The notes beneath the pieces are model-generated. The model was given only the letters and a program-made list of their open reading frames with translations. It did not search any database and was not told the DNA's origin. Positions 1-7,630 of a DNA stretch of 57,711 bases are shown piece by piece (the first letter of the stretch is position 1; each line of letters opens with the position of its first letter). A program made the position numbers and the translations under genes. The stretch spans positions 1-57,711 of the forward strand of contig NZ_JADQBF010000110.1 of NCBI RefSeq assembly GCF_016278775.1, in the 5' to 3' direction. Source of the DNA: Demequina sp. (lineage in GTDB: Bacteria > Actinomycetota > Actinomycetes > Actinomycetales > Demequinaceae).

Positions 1-27
1 GGCTGACGGGGGGGCGGCGTCGGTCAT
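1..27 (-). CDS. N-terminus of a truncated unknown gene
   Basis: The reverse strand opens an ATG at position 27 and reads MTDAAPPSA into the left edge of the window. There is no Shine-Dalgarno sequence. A TACAGT -10 hexamer (positions 40 to 35) lies 7 nt before the ATG, the same leaderless arrangement seen at many genes in this window. The gene starts 25 bp downstream of the purB stop and on the same strand. Only nine codons are visible, so no function can be given and the call rests on the promoter spacing. Confidence 0.35.
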
Positions 28-52
28 GACGCCCACTGTAGCCAGCCGAGCG

Positions 53-1495
53 CTACGCCAAGTAGTCGTCCACCAGCTTCTCGGCCAGGCCAACGTACGA
101 CGCTGGCGTCAGGGCGATCAGGCGCTCCGTGGCGTCGGCGGGGAGCCCCAGCCCGGCCACAAAGGTGCGCACGTCGTCGGCGTTGATGCGGCGACCGCGG
201 GTGAGGTCGCGCAGGGTCTCGTAGGGGTTGTCCATGCCGGGAGCGCCCGCGATCGCGGCGGCGCGCATGGCGGACTGGATGGGCTCGGCGAGCACCTCCC
301 AGTTGGCGTCCAGGTCGGCCTCGAGCGCGGCGGGGTTGACGTCGAGCCCGGCAAGGCCGCGCTTCACGTTGTCGATCGCGAGCAGCGAGTGGCCGAAGGC
401 GACGCCGATGTTGCGCTGGCTGGTCGAGTCGGTGAGGTCGCGCTGCATGCGGCTCGTGACGAGCGTGGCGCCAAGGGTGTCCAGCAGGGCGCCGGAGATC
501 TCGAGGTTGGCCTCGGCGTTCTCGAAGCGGATGGGATTGACCTTGTGCGGCATCGCGCTGGACCCGATGGTGCCTTGGCCACGCACCTGCGCGAAGAAGC
601 CCAGAGAGATGTAGGTCCACACGTCGGTGGCGAGGTTGTGCAGGATGCGGCCAAAGCGGGCCACGTCCGCGTACAACTCCGCCTGCCAGTCGTGCGACTC
701 GATCTGGGTGGTCAGCGGGTTCCACGCGAGGCCAAGCCCCTCGACGAAGGTCCGCGACACCTCGACCCAGTCGGTGCCTGGCACCGCGGCGGCGTGCGCG
801 CCGAAGGTTCCGGTCGCGCCGTTGATTTTCCCTAAGTACTCGGCGCCGTCGATGCGGCGCAGTTGGCGCGTCAAGCGGTGGGCGAGAACCGCGAGCTCCT
901 TGCCCAGCGTCGTCGGCGTGGCGGGCTGGCCGTGGGTGCGCGCCAGCATCGGCTGGGATTTGGCATCGCGGGCCATGTGGGACAGGTCGCCCACCAAGCC
1001 CTGCGCGGCGGGCAGCCACACGTTCCGCACGGCGCCTTGAATCATGAGCGCATAACTCAGGTTGTTGATGTCCTCTGACGTGCACGCGAAGTGGACGAGC
1101 TCGCGCAGCGGCTCCAGTGAGGTGCCATCGATGCGAGCCTTGATGACGTACTCGATCGCCTTGACGTCGTGCACGGTCTCGCGCTCAAAGGAGGCGTGCT
1201 CGGCGATGGTGTCGGCGTCAAAGCCGTCAGGAATCGCGCGCAGCAAGCCCACCTCAGCCGTGGTGAGTGGCCTCACCCCGGGCACCGCATCCATCTCGCA
1301 CAGGTGGATGAGCCACTCGACCTCGACGTGCAGGCGCATCCGATTGAGCGCGGGCTCGGACAGGTAGTCGACCAGTGCTGCGACGGCGCCGCGATAGCGG
1401 CCGTCGAGCGGGCCGAGCGCGATGGCGGGCTCCAGTGCCGCGAGGGACACCGTGGGGGTCAGCGGGTGGGCGGCAGGGTCGCTCGGCGTGGTCAC
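53..1495 (-). CDS. purB: Adenylosuccinate lyase
   Basis: A 480-residue fumarase/aspartase-superfamily lyase. The family catalyses two fumarate-releasing steps of purine synthesis: SAICAR to AICAR and adenylosuccinate to AMP. The superfamily signature SSAMPHKVNPIRFEN is present in the middle of the protein, with the flexible catalytic-loop serines. The length and N-terminus (LGPLDGRYRG) match the PurB subgroup of enterobacterial type (about 456-480 residues). The start is a GTG without a clear ribosome binding site; a weak AACAAT hexamer lies 6 nt before it, so it may be leaderless. A parS-like sequence lies just upstream at 1504-1519. Confidence 0.95.
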   Translation of the reverse strand: MTTPSDPAAHPLTPTVSLAALEPAIALGPLDGRYRGAVAALVDYLSEPALNRMRLHVEVEWLIHLCEMDAVPGVRPLTTAEVGLLRAIPDGFDADTIAEHASFERETVHDVKAIEYVIKARIDGTSLEPLRELVHFACTSEDINNLSYALMIQGAVRNVWLPAAQGLVGDLSHMARDAKSQPMLARTHGQPATPTTLGKELAVLAHRLTRQLRRIDGAEYLGKINGATGTFGAHAAAVPGTDWVEVSRTFVEGLGLAWNPLTTQIESHDWQAELYADVARFGRILHNLATDVWTYISLGFFAQVRGQGTIGSSAMPHKVNPIRFENAEANLEISGALLDTLGATLVTSRMQRDLTDSTSQRNIGVAFGHSLLAIDNVKRGLAGLDVNPAALEADLDANWEVLAEPIQSAMRAAAIAGAPGMDNPYETLRDLTRGRRINADDVRTFVAGLGLPADATERLIALTPASYVGLAEKLVDDYLA

Positions 1496-1503
1496 GCGTC
1501 CAT

Positions 1504-1519
1504 TGTTTCACGGGAAACA
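1504..1519. other. parS-like centromere site
   Basis: TGTTTCACGGGAAACA is a near-perfect 16-bp palindrome that differs at one position from the widely conserved bacterial parS consensus TGTTTCACGTGAAACA. ParB binds parS, and parS sites cluster around the replication origin. It sits in the short gap between purB and the holin-like gene, just upstream of the purB start codon. One mismatch leaves open a degenerate or non-functional site. Confidence 0.5.
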
Positions 1520-1546
1520 CCGCGCGACCGGGAGCGGGACCGCACT

Positions 1547-1951
1547 CTAGTCCCGGCGCTTCCGCTTCTTGGCGCCGGGAACGACCGCCTCGAGCAAGGC
1601 GCTGACCAGAGCGATCACCACGGCGGCGAAGAGGGTCTTCCAGAATCCGCCAACCGTGAGCGTCGCGAAATCGATCTTGTCGGTGATCCACGACGTGAGC
1701 CACAGGATGAACCACGCGATCACAAATGAGAACAGGCCCAGCGTGAGGATCTGCACCGGGAGCGTCAGGACCTTGATGAGCGGCTTCAGGATGGCGTTGA
1801 GCAGCACCAACACCACGCCGATGATGAGGAATACCAGTGGGCGATGCCACCAGTCCCCGCTCTCCCCGCCCGTCACGACGACGTCGAGCGGTAGCTCCGT
1901 CGCCACCCACACGGCCACTGCGGCAATTGCCGACTTGATCACAAATCTCAT
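1547..1951 (-). CDS. Phage-holin-4-like integral membrane protein
   Basis: A 134-residue hydrophobic protein with four predicted membrane segments (roughly residues 3-18, 38-58, 68-88 and 104-124) and a basic tail ending KKRKRRD. It resembles the Phage_holin_4_2 / YvlD family of small bacterial membrane proteins, whose role is not established; despite the name these are chromosomal genes. An upstream in-frame ATG at 1978 would add MPASCQNRC; the start at 1951 is preferred because family members begin with the RF(V/I)IKxxI segment. It is divergent from hisC with only 36 bp between the starts. Confidence 0.75.
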   Translation of the reverse strand: MRFVIKSAIAAVAVWVATELPLDVVVTGGESGDWWHRPLVFLIIGVVLVLLNAILKPLIKVLTLPVQILTLGLFSFVIAWFILWLTSWITDKIDFATLTVGGFWKTLFAAVVIALVSALLEAVVPGAKKRKRRD

Positions 1952-1987
1952 GCATCGATTCTGGCACGACGCTGGCATGCTTGGACA

Positions 1988-3082
1988 ATGGTGCTACCAG
2001 AAGCGTTGCCCAATGTTTCCTCTTTGCCGAGTTACGTGCCGGGTGCGCGGGGATCGGCTTCGGGTCCAGCGCCCATCAAGTTGTCCTCCAACGAGAACCC
2101 CTTGCCGCCCCTGCCGTCGGTCTCGCGGGCCATCGCGTCGGCAGGGGAGTCGGTGAATCGCTACCCCGACATGTTTGCCGCTGACCTGGTGAACGCGCTC
2201 GCGCAGCGACAGGGACTTCCCGCAGAGAACGTCATGGTGGGGGCCGGTTCGGTGGCGGTCCTCGCACACCTGCTGCAGGCCTACGCGGGGCCCGGTCGCG
2301 AGGTCGTCTACGCGTGGCGCAGTTTCGAGGCGTACCCCATTCTCACCGCGCTCACGGGGGCGACGCCGGTGACGGCACCCCTCGCACCCTCCGGGCGCCA
2401 CGACCTGGACGCGATGGCCGCCCTCATCTCCGATCGCACGGCTGCGGTCATGGTCTGCTCGCCCAACAACCCCACTGGCCCGGCCGTGATGGCGGATGAG
2501 TTTGCCGCTTTCGTCGACCGGGTGCCGTCCCACGTGCTCGTGGTGCTCGACGAGGCCTACGTCGAGTTCGTGAGCGATCAGGCGTGCGTCGATGGCAACA
2601 CCTACATTGGCGCCGATGCGTGGGAAACCCACCCCAACGTCGTCGTGCTGCGGACCATGTCCAAGGCATATGGCCTGGCGGGGTTGCGTGTCGGCTTCGC
2701 CTTTGGCCACGCCGACGTATTGGCACCGGCTCGTGCGTGCGTCACCCCGTTCTCCGTCTCTTCCGTCGCGCAAGTGGCGGCGCTCGCGTCTCTTGAGGCG
2801 CAGGCAGAGCTGCTGGAAAGGGTCGAGGGCATTGTGGCGGAGCGGGACCGGGTGTTCGCTGCGCTCACCTCCGACGGTTGGTCGATCCCCGAGCCGCAAG
2901 GTAACTTCATATGGATAGGAGCCGGTGACCGCACCGCCGAACTGGTCACTCACCTGGGGGCTCAGAGCCCCGCCATCTTGGTACGACCCTTCACCGACGA
3001 GGGCGTTCGCCTCACCATCGGCTCCCCCACAGACAACGACGCGGCACTCGCTGCACTCGCGGGGTTGACGTGGCGCGTGTAG
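1988..3082 (+). CDS. hisC: Histidinol-phosphate (or aromatic) aminotransferase
   Basis: A 364-residue class I/II PLP-dependent aminotransferase. The SSNENP N-terminal motif, LDEAYVEF (pyrimidine-nitrogen aspartate) and SKAYGLAGLR with the PLP lysine near residue 226 are typical of the HisC branch. The reaction is transamination of imidazole-acetol phosphate in histidine synthesis; the closely related actinobacterial Pat enzymes act on aromatic amino acids, and the sequence does not separate the two. No other his genes are nearby, which slightly favours the Pat-like role. No ribosome binding site is seen; a CATGCT hexamer lies 6 nt before the ATG. Confidence 0.85.
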   Translation: MVLPEALPNVSSLPSYVPGARGSASGPAPIKLSSNENPLPPLPSVSRAIASAGESVNRYPDMFAADLVNALAQRQGLPAENVMVGAGSVAVLAHLLQAYAGPGREVVYAWRSFEAYPILTALTGATPVTAPLAPSGRHDLDAMAALISDRTAAVMVCSPNNPTGPAVMADEFAAFVDRVPSHVLVVLDEAYVEFVSDQACVDGNTYIGADAWETHPNVVVLRTMSKAYGLAGLRVGFAFGHADVLAPARACVTPFSVSSVAQVAALASLEAQAELLERVEGIVAERDRVFAALTSDGWSIPEPQGNFIWIGAGDRTAELVTHLGAQSPAILVRPFTDEGVRLTIGSPTDNDAALAALAGLTWRV

Positions 3083-3166
3083 AAACGAAGTAGGTGCAGG
3101 TAGCGCATCTGCTGCTTGCACACGACGGAAGTCTTGACGACGGACGTCCCAATGAAAGGACCGATC

Positions 3167-3853
3167 ATGCTTAGCTCCCTTAGGGTTCTGGCCCCAGAAG
3201 ATAGCGAGGAGGTGGGCACCCGAGTCTCTGACTTCCTCGAGACGGCAGGGTGGACCGCGCTCATCGTCACCGCCGCGGTCTTTGTGCTCACCCTCATCTT
3301 CACCATCGTCATCGCCAAGAAGGCCGGCTACTCCGGCTGGTGGGGCGCGCTGGCCGTGCTGGTACCCGGCCTGGGCTTCATCCTTTTCCTCCTGTTCGCG
3401 ATGCTCAAGTGGCCCTCCCTCAAGGAGCGCGACGAGGCGATCGGCGTGATCGATGCGAACGACCTCATGCTTCCCAGTCGCGAGCGCGCCGCCGTCAAGG
3501 AGGCCGAGCGCCGCAAGCAATTGGAGGCGGACGCCCGCGCCCGCATGGAGCAGGCCCGCGCCGACCGTGAGAAGGCCGAGGCAGAGAGCGCCAGGTATCG
3601 CAGGGCTCAGGCCGCAGATGAAGCAGAGGCGGCCGCCGCAGCCACGGCCGCAGCCGACTCCGCACCCGCCGCAGCGCCAGAGGAGACTCCTGCCAAGAAG
3701 GACGACGCTCCTGCCGAGAACGCCGAGGCAAAGCCCGCCGACGCTCCTGCCAAGGAGTCCGAGCCTGCCAAGAAGCGGTCCGCGGCCCCCAAGCCGGATG
3801 ACAAGCCCGCCGACAAGCCCGCCGACAAGCCCGAAGGGGCCAAGGAGGACTAG
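3167..3853 (+). CDS. Two-TM protein with charged coiled-coil and Lys/Ala/Pro tail
   Basis: A 228-residue protein. The start at 3167 has AAAGGA 6 nt upstream; in-frame ATGs further upstream lack this. Two hydrophobic segments (about residues 28-50 and 58-80) are separated by KKAGYSGWWG. This TM-turn-TM core resembles the DUF805/DUF5684-type small membrane domains. Then comes a highly charged, probably helical stretch (about 90-150), followed by an Ala/Pro/Lys/Asp-rich low-complexity tail with DKPA repeats. No function can be assigned. It lies between hisC and the bkd operon, in the same direction, with a separate promoter region following it. Confidence 0.7.
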   Translation: MLSSLRVLAPEDSEEVGTRVSDFLETAGWTALIVTAAVFVLTLIFTIVIAKKAGYSGWWGALAVLVPGLGFILFLLFAMLKWPSLKERDEAIGVIDANDLMLPSRERAAVKEAERRKQLEADARARMEQARADREKAEAESARYRRAQAADEAEAAAAATAAADSAPAAAPEETPAKKDDAPAENAEAKPADAPAKESEPAKKRSAAPKPDDKPADKPADKPEGAKED

Positions 3854-3884
3854 CCTGCCGGTCAGCGCGCACAGGGGCACCTGC

Positions 3885-3922
3885 TTGCCAACCTACGGAA
3901 CCGTAGCCTACGCTTGCGTAGG
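3885..3922 (+). promoter_or_regulatory. bkd operon promoter with two adjacent palindromic operators
   Basis: TTGCCA (3885-3890) and TACGCT (3909-3914), separated by 18 bp, form a plausible promoter. CTACGGAACCGTAG (3893-3906) and CCTACGCTTGCGTAGG (3907-3922) are perfect inverted repeats lying end to end, covering the spacer and -10 element. Such placement suits a repressor that blocks RNA polymerase. The E1alpha start follows about 70 bp downstream with AAAGGGG before the ATG. The regulator is not identified. Confidence 0.55.
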
Positions 3923-3986
3923 TTGCTGGCGGGTGCCCCCGCGCGCAACCATCGACCGACACCACTGAGACCGCAAAGGGGTTCGC

Positions 3987-5117
3987 ATGGCAGGCATCGG
4001 GCCGCTGTCAGAAGAGGGACTCGTCCGTCTCCTGAACTACAAGGGCAAGCGGGTCAAGAACGCCAAGTTTGCCTCCTACGCAGAAGACCTGACCCCTGAC
4101 GACTTGCGCGGGTTCTGGCGCGACATGATGCTTACGCGCGCGTTCGACAACGAGGCCACTAGCCTCCAGCGTCAAGGCGAATTGGGACTGTGGGTCGCGT
4201 CGCTCGGCCAAGAGGCCGCCCAGATTGGCTCCGCCAGCGTGCTGCGCGACCCCGACTACGTGTTTCCCAGCTACCGCGAGCACGGCGTCGCCCTGAAGCG
4301 CGGCATCGATCTACCCGAGATTCTGCGCACGTTCCGCGGCCACCAGCACGGCGCATGGGACCCCGCGGCCCACCGCTTCCACCTCTACACCTTGGTGATC
4401 GGCGCGCACTCGCTGCACGCCGTCGGCTACGCGCAGGCCATGGACTGGGACGGCCTGGTGGGCTCCGGCAAACCGGAGGCCGACGGGGCCGTGATCTGCT
4501 ACTTCGGCGACGGCGCCACCAGCCAAGGCGACGTCAACGAGGCGCTCATCTTCGCTTCGGTCAACAACGCGCCCATCGTGTTCTTTGTGCAGAACAATCA
4601 GTTCGCCATCTCCGAGTCGACCACGCGCCAGTCCAAGGTGCCGCTCGCGCAGCGCGCCGACGGCGTGGGCATGGAGAACGTACGCGTTGACGGCAACGAC
4701 GCGATCGCCGTACACGCCGTCACCGCATGGGCCATGGAGCACGCCCGCTCGGGCGCGGGTCCCGTGATGATCGAGGCGCTCACGTACCGCATGGGAGCCC
4801 ACACCACGTCCGACGACCCCACCAAGTACCGCACCAAGGCAGACGAGGACTACTGGCGCGAGCGCGACCCGATCGCGCGACTCGAGGCGCACCTCAACTC
4901 GCTCGGCGAACTACCGGAGGACTTCGTGGACTCCGTGGCGGCCGAGTGCAAGGAGATGGGCAAGCGCACCCGCGAGGCAGTGCGCTCGTGGCCCAAGCCA
5001 CCCAAGCACCTGATCTTTGAACACGTCTACGCCGAACCCCACGCCCGTGTCGAGGCGGAGCGCACCTGGTTCGAACGCTACGAGGCAACATTTGCCGACG
5101 CGGAGGTGGCCCGATGA
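3987..5117 (+). CDS. bkdA: 2-oxo acid dehydrogenase E1 component, alpha subunit
   Basis: A 376-residue thiamine-diphosphate enzyme subunit. The ThDP motif GDGATSQGD begins near residue 174 and ends at the NN pair near residues 203-204, as expected for the GDG-X(25-30)-NN motif. E1alpha and E1beta together decarboxylate a 2-oxo acid and acylate the lipoyl group of E2. Actinobacteria usually use a homodimeric AceE for pyruvate, so an alpha2beta2 E1 next to E2 is more likely a branched-chain 2-oxo acid dehydrogenase, as shown for the homologous mycobacterial cluster. Pyruvate specificity cannot be excluded from sequence. First gene of a three-gene operon; overlaps E1beta by 4 bp. Confidence 0.9.
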   Translation: MAGIGPLSEEGLVRLLNYKGKRVKNAKFASYAEDLTPDDLRGFWRDMMLTRAFDNEATSLQRQGELGLWVASLGQEAAQIGSASVLRDPDYVFPSYREHGVALKRGIDLPEILRTFRGHQHGAWDPAAHRFHLYTLVIGAHSLHAVGYAQAMDWDGLVGSGKPEADGAVICYFGDGATSQGDVNEALIFASVNNAPIVFFVQNNQFAISESTTRQSKVPLAQRADGVGMENVRVDGNDAIAVHAVTAWAMEHARSGAGPVMIEALTYRMGAHTTSDDPTKYRTKADEDYWRERDPIARLEAHLNSLGELPEDFVDSVAAECKEMGKRTREAVRSWPKPPKHLIFEHVYAEPHARVEAERTWFERYEATFADAEVAR

Positions 5118-6181
5118 CCGCGACAGTCTCCTCTCAGGGCGAGGCCGCGCCGGAGGCTCCCTCCACCGTGCGCACCCTGACCCTCGCAGCCGCCATCAAT
5201 GCCGGCCTGCGCGCCGCCATGGACCGCGACCCCAAGGTCGTGCTGATGGGCGAGGACATCGGCCCGCTCGGCGGCGTGTTCCGCGTGACGGATGGCCTGC
5301 ACAAGGACTTTGGCGAGCGCCGCGTGATCGACACCCCGCTGGCCGAATCCGGCATCGTCGGTACCGCGATCGGCATGTCGATGCGCGGCTACCGGCCGGT
5401 GGTGGAGATCCAGTTCGACGGGTTCATCTTCCCGGCGTACGACCAGATCACCACCTCCCTGGCCAAGCTCCACTATCGCTCGCAAGGCCGCATCACAGTG
5501 CCCGTGGTGATCCGCGTGCCCTTCGCTGGCGGCATCGGCGCGATCGAGCATCATTCCGAGAGCCCGGAGGCGCTGTTCGCGCACACCCCAGGGCTACGCA
5601 TCGTCGCCCCGGCGACCCCGCAAGACGGCTTCGACATGATCCAGCAGGCCATCGCGTCGCCAGACCCGGTGTTGTTCTTCGAGCCCAAGGCCCGCTACTG
5701 GGACAAGGGCGAGGTGGACACCGCCCGCGTGGCCACCCAGTTGGACGCCGACGCTGGCGCCTCCCAGGGCACGGCAGAGATGGGCAGCGCCCGCGTGGCA
5801 AGCCCCGGGTCTGACGTGACGCTGCTGGCCTATGGGCCGACGGTGCGGCTGGCGTTGCAGTCCGCTGTGGTCGCGGCCAAGGACGGCGTGTCCGTCGAGG
5901 TCATCGACTTGCGATCCATCTCCCCCATCGACTTCGACACCGTGCTGGCCTCCGTCAAGCGCACCGGGCGGGCCATCGTGGTGCACGAGGCGCCCGTCGC
6001 CTTCGGGACCGGCGCGGAGATTGCCGCCCGCATCAGCGAGCTCGCGTTCTTCCACCTCGAAGCCCCCGTGCTGCGCGTGGGCGGCTTCCACACCCCGTAC
6101 CCCGGCTCGACCCACGAGCACGACTACCTTCCCTCACTCGACCGAGTGCTCGACGCAGTCGACGCCGTGATGGCCCACTAG
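5114..6181 (+). CDS. bkdB: 2-oxo acid dehydrogenase E1 component, beta subunit
   Basis: A 355-residue transketolase-type beta subunit with the conserved GEDIG, FRVTDGL, DTPLAESGI and EIQF(D)GFIFPA(Y) stretches, and a C-terminal transketolase domain (HEAPVAFGTGAEIAARI). The ATG overlaps the E1alpha stop codon (ATGA), so translation is coupled. It pairs with E1alpha to form the ThDP-dependent decarboxylase and shares its substrate question (branched-chain 2-oxo acids more likely than pyruvate). Confidence 0.9.
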   Translation: MTATVSSQGEAAPEAPSTVRTLTLAAAINAGLRAAMDRDPKVVLMGEDIGPLGGVFRVTDGLHKDFGERRVIDTPLAESGIVGTAIGMSMRGYRPVVEIQFDGFIFPAYDQITTSLAKLHYRSQGRITVPVVIRVPFAGGIGAIEHHSESPEALFAHTPGLRIVAPATPQDGFDMIQQAIASPDPVLFFEPKARYWDKGEVDTARVATQLDADAGASQGTAEMGSARVASPGSDVTLLAYGPTVRLALQSAVVAAKDGVSVEVIDLRSISPIDFDTVLASVKRTGRAIVVHEAPVAFGTGAEIAARISELAFFHLEAPVLRVGGFHTPYPGSTHEHDYLPSLDRVLDAVDAVMAH

Positions 6182-6189
6182 GAGTTCCG

Positions 6190-7596
6190 ATGCCTCAGTT
6201 CCAGAGTTTCCCGCTGCCAGACGCGGGTGAAGGCCTCACAGAGGCCGACGTGGTGACGTGGCGCGTCGCCGTGGGCGACCGCGTGGAGATCAACCAGCCG
6301 CTTGTGGAGATCGAGACAGCGAAGTCCCTGGTGGAGCTGCCGTGCCCGGTGGACGGCGTCGTCACCGAGCTCGTGGCTCGCGAGGGCGACACCGTCGAGG
6401 TGGGCTCGCCCATCTGCATCTTCGACATCGACCCAGACGGTCCGCCCGCGCCGGAGGGGGTTGCTCCCGTGGTGGCGGATCCCCCGCCGTTCGCCGACCA
6501 CGTGGAAGACGCCCCCGCAGAGGAGCCCGCGCCCGCAGCGTCGTCCGCGCCCGCAGCGTCGTCCGCGCCCGCAGAGCAGGAAGGCTCAGGCGCCGTGCTC
6601 GTGGGCTACGGAGTCAAGGCCGACGCTGCGCACCGCCGCCCCCGCAACGTCGAGGTGGTCGAGCAGATCGGCGGAGTGGGCGACACCGAGTACCCCGTGC
6701 TCGCCAAGCCCCCGGTGCGCAAGCTTGCCAAGGAGTTGGGTGTTGACCTCACGACGATCAACCCGTCTGGCCCAGGCGGGCTCGTGACGCGAGGAGACGT
6801 GGAGCAGAAGGTCAAGACCATGTCCGCGCAGACGCTCGCCACGTACGCGAACGACGACCAGCCGTGGCTCGAGACCGGCTACTCGAACGACGGTGGCCGT
6901 TCGACGCGGGTGCCAGTGAAGTCGGTGCGCAAGCGCACGGCAGAGGCGATGGTGCAGTCTGCCTTCACCGCCCCGCACGTCACCGAGTTCCTCACGGTCG
7001 ACGTGACCGAGACCATGAACCTGGTGGCCAAGCTCAAGGCTGACAAGGACTTCGCCGACGTGCGCGTCACGCCGCTCCTGCTGGTGGCCAAGGCGTTGCT
7101 GCTCGCGGTGCGACGCCACCCCGAGGTCAACGCGTCATGGGACGACGCGAGTCAGGAGATCGTCTACAAGCACTACGTCAACCTCGGCATCGCCGCGTCG
7201 ACCCCTCGCGGTTTGGTGGTGCCGAACATCAAGGACGCCCACCGGCTTCCCCTGAAGGCGCTCGCGACCGAACTGCAGCACCTCACGGCCGAGGCTCGCA
7301 CCGGTCGCGTCTCGCCGGCGCGCATGGCCGACGGCACCATCACCATCACCAACGTGGGCGCGCTCGGCATCGACACCGGGACCCCGATCCTCAACCCCGG
7401 CGAGTCGGCGATCCTGGCATTCGGTGCGATCCGCCAGCAGCCGTGGGTCCACGAGGGCGAGATTCAGATCCGCTGGGTCACGCAACTCGCGCTGAGCTTT
7501 GACCACCGCCTGGTGGACGGGGAGCTGGGCGCGCGGTTGCTGTTCGACGTGGGTCGCGTGATGAACGACCCCGCCCACGGGCTGGTCTGGGCTTAA
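6190..7596 (+). CDS. bkdC: Dihydrolipoamide acyltransferase (E2)
   Basis: A 468-residue E2 core protein. Order of domains: one lipoyl domain (about 3-80; lipoyl-lysine K45 in ETAKSLVE), an Ala/Pro-rich flexible linker containing the tandem APAASS repeats, a peripheral-subunit-binding domain (about 175-212), and the chloramphenicol-acetyltransferase-like catalytic domain ending in FDHRLVDGELG with catalytic His near 439. It transfers the acyl group to CoA and scaffolds the complex. The start has GGAG before the ATG, 8 bp after the E1beta stop. No E3 (lipoamide dehydrogenase) gene is in the window, so E3 must come from elsewhere. Confidence 0.92.
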   Translation: MPQFQSFPLPDAGEGLTEADVVTWRVAVGDRVEINQPLVEIETAKSLVELPCPVDGVVTELVAREGDTVEVGSPICIFDIDPDGPPAPEGVAPVVADPPPFADHVEDAPAEEPAPAASSAPAASSAPAEQEGSGAVLVGYGVKADAAHRRPRNVEVVEQIGGVGDTEYPVLAKPPVRKLAKELGVDLTTINPSGPGGLVTRGDVEQKVKTMSAQTLATYANDDQPWLETGYSNDGGRSTRVPVKSVRKRTAEAMVQSAFTAPHVTEFLTVDVTETMNLVAKLKADKDFADVRVTPLLLVAKALLLAVRRHPEVNASWDDASQEIVYKHYVNLGIAASTPRGLVVPNIKDAHRLPLKALATELQHLTAEARTGRVSPARMADGTITITNVGALGIDTGTPILNPGESAILAFGAIRQQPWVHEGEIQIRWVTQLALSFDHRLVDGELGARLLFDVGRVMNDPAHGLVWA

Positions 7597-7603
7597 GTGG
7601 CCC

Positions 7604-7619
7604 GGCCCCTCCCGGGGCC
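7604..7619. terminator. GC hairpin between convergent bkdC and UDPGP genes
   Basis: GGCCCC-TCCC-GGGGCC forms a 6-bp perfect GC stem with a four-base loop, located between two converging genes. It lacks a U-tract on either side, so it is at best a weak intrinsic terminator serving both strands. Confidence 0.4.
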
Positions 7620-7630
7620 TGCGAGAAGGC

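Noticed and set aside
1994-3880. Long reverse frame opposite hisC and the following gene
   Set aside because: Spans two convincing forward genes and the intergenic region; composition is that of a shadow frame.
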